64,000 bases of DNA from Paenibacillus terrigena DSM 21567 (lineage in GTDB: Bacteria; Bacillota; Bacilli; Paenibacillales; Paenibacillaceae): contig NZ_KB895415.1 in assembly GCF_000374845.1 (NCBI RefSeq), positions 310,001 through 374,000 on the forward strand, in the 5' to 3' direction. The position numbers were made by a program, and so were the translations under genes. A model generated the notes under the pieces. It did no database searches, was not told the DNA's origin, and was given only the letters and a program-made list of their open reading frames with translations. Of this stretch, positions 48,478-55,111 are shown in pieces; the first letter of the stretch is position 1, and the number at the start of each line of letters is the position of its first letter.

Positions 48478-49746
48478 CTATTTAACCTTTGCCCCCGAGT
48501 GACCGCTCGCAGGGGCATTCACTTTCTCTGCATTTCGATACGTATCCGCAATAAGCTGTGCGAGTACATCTGCCGTGCGGTAGCTCTCTTCAAGTGTGTT
48601 ATCTACACCGCCAACCTCAATCAGGAAGCTGTTCGGGGAGAGGGATTGATTGTACTCTCCATTGCCGTTAGCTGAAGTTTTTCCCCATACCCCCCTGGAA
48701 ATGCCGGGATAATCCTTCTCGAGCTTATCGTGAATTTTGCTGGCAAAAGCTTCGTTTTGACGCCAATTTTTGTTCCCATGACCAATAATGAAGAAGACTT
48801 GCGCATAATCTTTGCCATTGATTTTCACCGTTGTCTTCTCTCGTTTCTGTGAGTCACGATGGATATCGAAGAAATATTGCAGTTCTTGATTCTGTGCCAT
48901 CGCTTCTTTCACCGTTGCACGGGAGTATTTATAGGAATAATTCCAACTGTATGATTTCATCGTCGTCATATAGTCTGTCGAAGAATGCATAGCACCGACG
49001 CCGAGTTTTTCGAGTGTATTCGCCAATCGTTCACCGACGAGTGTAATATTCTTTTTCGCAGATGAAGGTTCTTTGACTGTCTCTCCTAAGACGGGATTCC
49101 AAGATTCGCGATTGTGAGAGTGATAGATAAATACGACTTTCTTCCCTGAAGCTGCTTGCTTCGGATCATTCGCACTCTTGCCGATATCGGTATCCTTCGC
49201 CGGAACTTTCTCCGGGATTGCAGGCACGTCCTTCTTCGGAATGTCCACAGTAGGCGTAGGCAAATCATTCGGATGCACCTCATCCTTCGGTAACGCTGCA
49301 TCATGATAATCTTCCGGTCCTGTCATGGTGTCATTTCCAATCCCGATACGAAGTGGAACGGCATCATCTCGGCCAAGTCCTGGCATCTCATGCGATAGCA
49401 TGCTCTTCGGGTCCATCGGATTCACATTCGTGAGCATCTGGAAAAGAAATGCACCGATCTTCTGCTTTGATAGAATCGGCTCCTCTGATGTGTTTTTCAT
49501 ATGAGGGATCTCCATTCCTATCATATCCAGAAAAAAGTGACTTGAAACCGCAGCAGCAAATCCCTTCATAGAAGTCGTTGGCGACGTATTGACCTGCTTA
49601 TGCAGCATCGTCCCGAGTCCTAGCAATATAAAAAAGAGCATTGAGCAAATGGTTAGGACCGCAAAGGTTCTGCCCGTGACGAGCATCTGCATCATCCGCC
49701 GCTTTAATTTAGGAATATGTATCGTCTGGAATGTCGTGGTCTTCAT
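48478..49746 (-). CDS. spoIIP: Stage II sporulation protein P (SpoIIP)
   Basis: Amidase/endopeptidase of the DMP engulfment complex (with SpoIID and SpoIIM) that degrades septal peptidoglycan. The 422-aa protein has an N-terminal TM (about 28-48), a Pro/Asp/Lys-rich linker, and the catalytic domain with YHSHNRESW, FFDIHRDSQ, GHGNKNWR and FLIEVGG (metal ligands and catalytic Glu). GGAGGAG precedes the ATG. Confidence 0.95.
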   Translation of the reverse strand: MKTTTFQTIHIPKLKRRMMQMLVTGRTFAVLTICSMLFFILLGLGTMLHKQVNTSPTTSMKGFAAAVSSHFFLDMIGMEIPHMKNTSEEPILSKQKIGAFLFQMLTNVNPMDPKSMLSHEMPGLGRDDAVPLRIGIGNDTMTGPEDYHDAALPKDEVHPNDLPTPTVDIPKKDVPAIPEKVPAKDTDIGKSANDPKQAASGKKVVFIYHSHNRESWNPVLGETVKEPSSAKKNITLVGERLANTLEKLGVGAMHSSTDYMTTMKSYSWNYSYKYSRATVKEAMAQNQELQYFFDIHRDSQKREKTTVKINGKDYAQVFFIIGHGNKNWRQNEAFASKIHDKLEKDYPGISRGVWGKTSANGNGEYNQSLSPNSFLIEVGGVDNTLEESYRTADVLAQLIADTYRNAEKVNAPASGHSGAKVK

Positions 49747-49850
49747 CGTATCTCCTCCTGTAAATCTAGCGATAATTAAGACTATGAGGAGAATCTAGCA
49801 AGTAGAACCAAAATCGAATCCATAGGTTTGAAAAAGTAGAGAGGGCAAAA

Positions 49851-50015
49851 ATAGAGATAGGATGAGTTGATAGAAGGAGGGGTATCTCACTCCAGCCGCT
49901 TCTTGTCCGCCATTTGCTATTGATTGGATAGAAGGTTGCAAATGGCTTCCAAAGAGCGGACGTAAACTCCTACGTGAGACACCCCTTCCCTAATTTGATC
50001 ATCCTATTTCTATCT
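49851..50015. repeat. Hairpin repeat, copy C
   Basis: Outer stem AGATAGGATGA / TCATCCTATTTCT, then GGGGTATCTCAC / GTGAGACACCCC, middle GTCCG / CGGAC and inner CCATTTGC / GCAAATGG. The core (TTCTTGTCCGCCATTT, GCAAATGGCTTCCAAAGA) is shared with copies A, B and D; the outer stem sequence differs. Confidence 0.8.
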
Positions 50016-50061
50016 CAGCAATTCTCTGCTTTTACAATCGTGGGAGTTCGATTTTGAAGGC

Positions 50062-50190
50062 GGGGGAGAGGAGAAGGGGCATCTCACTCCACCCGCATCT
50101 TGTCCGCCATTTGCTTTTGATTGGACAAAAGGATGCAAATGGCTACCAAAGAACGGACGTAAACTCCTACGTGAGATGCCCCCTTCCCCT
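50062..50190. repeat. Hairpin repeat, copy D
   Basis: Stem GGGGCATCTCAC / GTGAGATGCCCC is fully complementary but differs from copies A and B at several paired positions. The middle GTCCG / CGGAC and inner CCATTTGC / GCAAATGG stems are identical to copy C. Confidence 0.8.
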
Positions 50191-50288
50191 TTCATATTCA
50201 TTTCAAAGGCTTTCAACATATACTTCTCCCCTTTTGCAATCGGTGGATTCGATTTTGGAGGGAAGAGGAGGGAAGGGGAGTGGGGGGC

Positions 50289-51296
50289 TTAATGTGTATA
50301 GGCCCCGACGTTGTCCTTATCTACCGCTTTGTGCAGCGCTGCGTTGAGCCCACTTGCGATAATGTTCGCGATATCCTCGATGAACTCATCGATTTCTTTC
50401 GGCGTTACGATCAGATCGTGGCCGAGCGGCTGCAATACTTCTTTCACGAGCATCAACCGGTCGTTCTCTGGGATATCGTCGAGCATACCCATGATTTCCT
50501 TCGTCTTGTTCGTCTCTTGCTGGAAATGCGCACGCATCATCTCAATGGCATTATTCACGATGGTGGAAGCATAACAGACAGTCGGTACGCCAATTGCAAT
50601 GCACGGGATGCCCAGAATTTCTTTTGTTAATCCTCTACGTTTATTACCGATCCCGGACCCCGGATGGATCCCGATGTCTGCAATCTGAATCGTCGTGTTT
50701 ACGCGTTCAAGCGCTTTGGAGGCAAGAGCATCGATCGCAATCACCAGATCCGGTTTGATTTTATCGATAATCCCTTGGACGATTTCACTCGATTCAATCC
50801 CTGTAATTCCGAGTACGCCCGGAGCAACCGCACTTACCGGCCGATATCCAGGGCTTATTTGATCGGGGGTTAATTCAAAATAGTGCCGCGTAATCATCGT
50901 GTTCTCGACGACGAGCGGACCAAGGGAGTCCGGCGTGACATTCCAGTTGCCCAGACCGACAATCAGCACTCTATCCATTTCCTTGATTCCTAATTTCGTC
51001 AAGAAGGCAGCGAACTCTTGGGCAAATTTCGTCGCGACACGATCCTGCAGATCGGTGTCTTTGTTGCGAAGTTCCGGTACTTCGAGCGTAATATAGTGGC
51101 CTTGAACACGACCAAGCGCTCTAGAACCCGCTTCGCTCTCGACATCGATTCGCGTTACTTTGATCCCGCGATCCTCATCAATTTGTTCGAGTACGCCAGG
51201 AATTTGAGATCCATGAATGGCCGTCGCCATTTCCTTAGATTCTAACGCCAGATCCGTTCGCACAGAGTATTGCTGCAAGTCTAATTTATCGTTCAT
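50289..51296 (-). CDS. gpr: Spore germination protease GPR
   Basis: Aspartic-type protease, synthesised as a zymogen in the forespore, that degrades small acid-soluble spore proteins at germination. The 335-aa reading starts MNDKLDLQQYSVRTDLALES with AGGAG upstream (start 51294-51296; an open extension to 51311 is less likely). Conserved RTDLA near the processing site and a VIAIDALAS region are present. The forespore-type promoter upstream supports the call. Confidence 0.95.
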   Translation of the reverse strand: MNDKLDLQQYSVRTDLALESKEMATAIHGSQIPGVLEQIDEDRGIKVTRIDVESEAGSRALGRVQGHYITLEVPELRNKDTDLQDRVATKFAQEFAAFLTKLGIKEMDRVLIVGLGNWNVTPDSLGPLVVENTMITRHYFELTPDQISPGYRPVSAVAPGVLGITGIESSEIVQGIIDKIKPDLVIAIDALASKALERVNTTIQIADIGIHPGSGIGNKRRGLTKEILGIPCIAIGVPTVCYASTIVNNAIEMMRAHFQQETNKTKEIMGMLDDIPENDRLMLVKEVLQPLGHDLIVTPKEIDEFIEDIANIIASGLNAALHKAVDKDNVGAYTH

Positions 51297-51325
51297 CGAT
51301 ATTCTCCTCATCAGGTATTTTCTCC

Positions 51326-51355
51326 TAGTGTGCGAGTTGCAGCCATTGATTATTC
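51326..51355 (-). promoter_or_regulatory. Sigma-G/F-like promoter of gpr
   Basis: GAATA (51351-51355), 18-bp spacer, CACACTA (51326-51332) on the minus strand. This is close to the forespore sigma-G consensus (GNATA and CATACTA), 30 bp upstream of the gpr start. In B. subtilis gpr is expressed by sigma-F and sigma-G. Confidence 0.6.
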
Positions 51356-51388
51356 AACCCGCTGTAAGACATGTCAGGATTCTTTCCT

Positions 51389-51417
51389 TGATTTTTAATA
51401 ACCTGCATGATAGAATA
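51389..51417 (+). promoter_or_regulatory. Sigma-A promoter of rpsT
   Basis: TTGATT (51389-51394), 17-bp spacer, TAGAAT (51412-51417), about 70 bp upstream of rpsT. It is divergent from the gpr promoter. Confidence 0.7.
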
Positions 51418-51487
51418 TTTTAAGTTGTGGAATCTCTTTTGGATTCTAGTTATTGTAGGTAGTGATGCCTTACAGGAGGTGAATGCA

Positions 51488-51760
51488 ATGCCAAACATTA
51501 AATCCGCTGTTAAACGTGTAAAAACAAACGAAAAACGTCGTTTACTTAACGCTTCTCAAAAATCCGCTCTTCGTACAGCTGTTAAAGCTGCTGATGTAGC
51601 TGTAGCAGGTAACGAAGTTGAAGCTGCTAAAAGTGCAATTCAAGTTGCTTCCAAAAAGCTGGACAAAGCTGTAACTAAAGGCTTAATCCATAAAAATGCA
51701 GCAGCTCGTAAGAAATCTCGCTTAGCGAAAAAATTAAACGCCCTTTCCGCACAAGCGTAA
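51488..51760 (+). CDS. rpsT: 30S ribosomal protein S20
   Basis: Basic three-helix protein binding 16S rRNA early in 30S assembly. The start [20 protein letters not shown] at 51488 is directly behind AGGAGGTGAATGC, giving 90 aa; the open frame upstream to 51407 is leader. Plus strand, divergent from gpr and convergent with holA, as in other Bacilli. Confidence 0.97.
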   Translation: MPNIKSAVKRVKTNEKRRLLNASQKSALRTAVKAADVAVAGNEVEAAKSAIQVASKKLDKAVTKGLIHKNAAARKKSRLAKKLNALSAQA

Positions 51761-51768
51761 GGAAGCGA

Positions 51769-51810
51769 AGAAAAAAGTCCTCGAGAATTTATTCTCAAGG
51801 ACTTTTTTGT
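51769..51810. terminator. Bidirectional terminator between rpsT and holA
   Basis: AAAGTCCTcGAGAAT / ATTCTCaAGGACTTT stem flanked by an A-run on the left and a T-run on the right, able to terminate both convergent genes. Confidence 0.93.
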
Positions 51811-51816
51811 ATGTTA

Positions 51817-52842
51817 TCAAGATGCTGCAAGCCGCAGAAGGAATAGCTCTAATCCAAGTACCTTATCTCTTCGGCCCGTCTTAATCTCATAATCCAATTC
51901 CGCAATACTGGATAATATCGCAGCAAGCCGCTGCGCATCGAACTTCCGTGCCTGCTCACTCGCTAATTTGACGGCGTATGGATGAAGCCCTACCTGGGAT
52001 GCAATCTGCTGCTGCGAATAGCTTTGTCTCGTCAATTCCTTCACTTGTAACATGATGCGGAATTGTCTGGCGATTAGCGCAATAATCTTAATCGGTTCTT
52101 CCCGCTGCTTCAGCAGATCATAGAGGATCGATAACGCGCGATCCACACGAAGGTTAGCAATCTCCTCGATTAAAGCGAATATGTTCTGCTCTGTGTTCCG
52201 CACGACCAGTTCCTTCACGACCTGCGCTTCGATCGTTCCACCAGTACCGACGTAGAGGCTCAGCTTGCGAATCTCGGCTACTAACGTCTGCAGGTGTGTA
52301 CCAGCATGATTTACGAGCACATCAGCGACCTGAGGTGCCATTCGGCTTCCATTCTTCTCCGCTTCCTTCTCCACCCATTTCAGCAGTTCCTCAGCGCTTA
52401 AAGGCACGAATGAGATAACGGCCCCCTTGTCCTTGATCGCCTTCACAACTTTCTTCCGTTCATCCAGTTTCTCGCCTTGAATCATAAATACAATGACACT
52501 GTATTCGGCAGGACTATTCAAATAAGACATCAAATTCTCGACGCGATGCTCAATTTTACCGGACTCTTTGCCGCCAGCCATGAATATAGAAGGATCGCGG
52601 ACCACAATCAATTTGCGCGGGACAAGGAAAGGCAGTGTTTGCGCTTCATCGATGACCGTATCGATCGGCACCTCACCAAGATCATATTTGCTTAGCGCGA
52701 AATCTCGATGCTCTTCTTCGATCAACTTATTCGTAAGCGTCTGAACGAACTCTTCCATTCTATATTTTTCGGTCCCGTAGCAGACATAGACCGGCTGAAT
52801 GTTTCCTTTATGAATATCTCTTATTGCTGTTTTGGCATCCAA
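51817..52842 (-). CDS. holA: DNA polymerase III subunit delta
   Basis: Clamp-loader delta subunit that opens the beta sliding clamp. The 341-aa protein has the AAA+-like fold without a P-loop; the N-terminal PVYVCYGTEKYRMEEFV and the C-terminal KLASEQARKF segment are typical. The start is a TTG at 52840-52842 with GGGGG upstream. It ends 57 bp from the convergent rpsT, sharing the bidirectional terminator. Confidence 0.93.
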   Translation of the reverse strand: MDAKTAIRDIHKGNIQPVYVCYGTEKYRMEEFVQTLTNKLIEEEHRDFALSKYDLGEVPIDTVIDEAQTLPFLVPRKLIVVRDPSIFMAGGKESGKIEHRVENLMSYLNSPAEYSVIVFMIQGEKLDERKKVVKAIKDKGAVISFVPLSAEELLKWVEKEAEKNGSRMAPQVADVLVNHAGTHLQTLVAEIRKLSLYVGTGGTIEAQVVKELVVRNTEQNIFALIEEIANLRVDRALSILYDLLKQREEPIKIIALIARQFRIMLQVKELTRQSYSQQQIASQVGLHPYAVKLASEQARKFDAQRLAAILSSIAELDYEIKTGRRDKVLGLELFLLRLAAS

Positions 52843-52898
52843 GCTTGTTCCCCCTCTAGAAATAACCCCACACGAAAACTTATAAATTCTATACTAAC

Positions 52899-52931
52899 AA
52901 AAAAGGCCACCCCCCGCAAAGGGGATGACCA
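52899..52931 (-). terminator. Terminator upstream of holA
   Basis: GGTCATCCCC / GGGGGTGGCC stem on the minus strand followed by six T (52899-52904). It ends leftward transcription from the ECF sigma/anti-sigma operon, or from a small RNA in between. Confidence 0.85.
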
Positions 52932-52949
52932 CCAACTAGACACAACAAC

Positions 52950-52985
52950 AAAGAGATTACGCTGAACCTCCAGCATAATCCCTCT
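52950..52985 (-). repeat. 15-bp hairpin between the anti-sigma gene and holA
   Basis: AGAGGGATTATGCTG / CAGCGTAATCTCTTT on the minus strand pair over 15 positions (some G-T) around a six-base loop, just before the terminator at 52899-52931. The 53-128 region around it holds no credible ORF. It could be a first terminator hairpin or part of an RNA. Confidence 0.6.
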
Positions 52986-53128
52986 GTCCCACAGCATCTA
53001 TATAAACATTCGCGAAGAAGTCCGGTTCTCCTTAGCGAACGGTCATACGACGCAAGGGGCGCCGCTGACTTCATGTTTGTATAGTATACGACGGCCGCAA
53101 CAATGTGTGCGTACGTTTGAAATAAAAA

Positions 53129-54403
53129 TCATGATTTAGACTTTTTGCCTTTTTCTTGTTGTTTTTCTTGTTGTTTTTCTTTATCTTTCGCTTTCACTTT
53201 CACTTGGATCACTTGTTCCTCACCCATTTGTCCATCCGCTTTACGCGGGGTGAACGTATAGGTTAACGTTTTGTTATCCTCTGCCCATAATGGATTCGAG
53301 AACACACCATTCGTAAGCTTCTGATGATATACCTCTTTATCCTTGGCATTGTAGATCATGAACTTATTCTTCTCAAATACAGCTCGATATGCTCCGTTCG
53401 ATGTCGCCACTTCCGCTCGAGAATCTGGATTCGCCGTATCATACTCGACCAACGATAAGAGGTTATTTCCACCCTTATCCCCAGCATCGGATTTCAAGCT
53501 GCGAGGTTCACCAGATCCAATCTCAACTGTCACGGGCTGTCCGTCCTCAAGGGTCGCATCGCTGGATGTACCCCCAACGTTGCGCTGCGAGTCACCGTCC
53601 GTACCCTGTTGATCTTGTTCTTGTTTCGTTGGGGGCACTGGGTTCGGCAGAGCACCAACTTTAGAACTATCATTGCCTGATTTGGATCCCACAACGGACT
53701 TCGAATCAGCAGTCCCCTGGTTGGAAGACGTACCGCCGCTTGAATCGGTATTGCCTTGGTGAGCTTTGGCCGCGTCACCCGTCGCCCCTGATTTGGTACC
53801 CGCAACTGTCGGTTCTTCCTTCGGAGCAGTATCTGCAGACCGAGCATCCGGCTTCTCCGCATCCTTTTTTTCCGTACCTGTCACAACATCTTGTGAGACG
53901 GCTTGATCGGCTGATCCCGCCTTAGGTTGACTGGTTGAAGGAGACGAAGCATCGATCTGCATCTCAACCTTCTGATCCGCTGCTGCTGATTCTTGCGAAC
54001 TCATTAATTCCATATCTGCTTGTTGAGCGGTGTCCGGTTTGTATGTGACCATGAATAGACCTACGATGATACCAGCCGCAACCACACCGCCAATGGATCG
54101 GAAGGAGAGACGTTCCCAGAAACGCGGCTTCATCGGGACAACCTTCTGTGGCGATTTCTCAGGCAGTTCACGCTCTCGATCGATTTGATCGAGCTGTGGC
54201 ATAATGGCATCGACAAGGCTATATTTCGGCATGACTTTCGGCATATTCTCGAGTTCAGCAGATAGGTGTCTAAGGCGTTCGAACATTTCGGAACAATCCG
54301 AACATTGCTTCAGATGCTCCATCAGGTGAGCGGATTCCAACTCGTTAAGATCGGCATCCAAATATCTATTCATTAATTCCATCACCTCTGGACAATTCAT
54401 CAT
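53129..54403 (-). CDS. Zinc-type membrane anti-sigma factor
   Basis: 424 aa. The N-terminal zinc-binding anti-sigma domain carries H-x3-C-x2-C (HLKQCSDC, residues 30-37) next to YLDADL. One TM helix (about 104-120) follows, then a long Ser/Thr/Gly/Asp/Gln-rich extracytoplasmic linker (about 125-280), a beta-rich C-terminal domain and a KEKQQEKQQEKGKKSKS tail. It overlaps the sigma gene (ATGATGA), so is translated with its cognate factor. The membrane topology implies release of the sigma factor by an envelope signal. Confidence 0.88.
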   Translation of the reverse strand: MMNCPEVMELMNRYLDADLNELESAHLMEHLKQCSDCSEMFERLRHLSAELENMPKVMPKYSLVDAIMPQLDQIDRERELPEKSPQKVVPMKPRFWERLSFRSIGGVVAAGIIVGLFMVTYKPDTAQQADMELMSSQESAAADQKVEMQIDASSPSTSQPKAGSADQAVSQDVVTGTEKKDAEKPDARSADTAPKEEPTVAGTKSGATGDAAKAHQGNTDSSGGTSSNQGTADSKSVVGSKSGNDSSKVGALPNPVPPTKQEQDQQGTDGDSQRNVGGTSSDATLEDGQPVTVEIGSGEPRSLKSDAGDKGGNNLLSLVEYDTANPDSRAEVATSNGAYRAVFEKNKFMIYNAKDKEVYHQKLTNGVFSNPLWAEDNKTLTYTFTPRKADGQMGEEQVIQVKVKAKDKEKQQEKQQEKGKKSKS

Positions 54404-54945
54404 CGAACACCACCCTTCTGATAATCTTGAAGTAAGCTTTGCAATTGTTGTCTTGCCCTAAATAAATACGATTTCACCGTATTCAAAGGCAAGTTAAGTG
54501 AATCTGCAATTTCATTGTAGGAGAAATCTTGTAAATACCTCAGTACGACGACCGCACGATGGTGTTCTGGAAGCTTTTCGATCGCCTCTTGAATGTCCTT
54601 GGCGACATATGTAGACAGAACCTCACGTTCCACATTGTCGTCCCCCCTGAACACGAGTTCATGTTCCTCAATAGAGACCGATGGCTTTGTGCGTCGAAAT
54701 TTATCAATACAAATATTCGTTACAATGCGTTGCACCCAAGTCTTGAACTGAGCTTTCTCTTCATAAGAGTTAATTTTCGTATAGATACGGATTAATGCCT
54801 CCTGAGAAGCGTCCATAGCATCCTGCTCATTATTTAGAATATAATAGGCTGTCCGGTATACATGGGTTTCAATATTGCGCAATAGAGTTATGAGTGCGTC
54901 GCGATCGCCCGACTGAGCAGCTCGAATGAGTTGTTGCTCTACCAC
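54400..54945 (-). CDS. ECF RNA polymerase sigma factor
   Basis: 181-aa sigma-70 family ECF factor with region 2 (DAMDASQEALIRIYTKINSY, FKTWVQRIVTNICIDKFRR) and region 4 (LPEHHRAVVVLRYLQDFSY, IADSLNLPLNTVKSYLFRAR). The start is taken as the GTG at 54943-54945, nine bases after AGGAGG; upstream codons to 54984 overlap the promoter. It is not obviously SigW, SigM or SigX. The neighbouring anti-sigma factor and the promoter at 54975-55002 suggest positive autoregulation. Confidence 0.9.
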   Translation of the reverse strand: MVEQQLIRAAQSGDRDALITLLRNIETHVYRTAYYILNNEQDAMDASQEALIRIYTKINSYEEKAQFKTWVQRIVTNICIDKFRRTKPSVSIEEHELVFRGDDNVEREVLSTYVAKDIQEAIEKLPEHHRAVVVLRYLQDFSYNEIADSLNLPLNTVKSYLFRARQQLQSLLQDYQKGGVR

Positions 54946-54974
54946 TACTAGGATCCTCCTCTCTTGCAACATTA

Positions 54975-55002
54975 CAGACGGCACAATGCCTCAATTTGTT
55001 GC
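54975..55002 (-). promoter_or_regulatory. ECF-type promoter of the sigma operon
   Basis: GCAACA (54997-55002), 16-bp spacer, CGTCTG (54975-54980) on the minus strand: the AAC-containing -35 and CGTC -10 typical of ECF promoters. It is flanked by the inverted pair TTGCAACA / TGTTGCAA. Predicted start about 23 bp before the GTG. Confidence 0.65.
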
Positions 55003-55111
55003 AATGTTGCTTCGATAATTCTGAATTAAAATTTGGTAATCTTTATTTCGTCACGAGGGCAAAGACTAGAGTCTTGTCTAAGGATATCAGAAAATGATAG
55101 GCGCGACCACT

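Larger units (their letters stand above)
49808..50258. repeat. 451-bp inverted-repeat element carrying hairpin copies C and D
   Basis: Bounded by 14-bp perfect inverted repeats CCAAAATCGAATCC (49808-49821) and GGATTCGATTTTGG (50245-50258), with extended partial similarity inward (AAAAG ends). A third, internal direct copy of the right end lies at 50029-50060. It contains hairpin copies C and D. It fills the space between gpr and spoIIP. No ORF. Confidence 0.75.

Noticed and set aside
52889-53074. A 61-aa minus-strand frame between holA and the anti-sigma gene (the position of yqzM in B. subtilis).
   Set aside because: The sequence is Cys/Leu/Gly-rich without YqzM similarity and spans two hairpins and a terminator.
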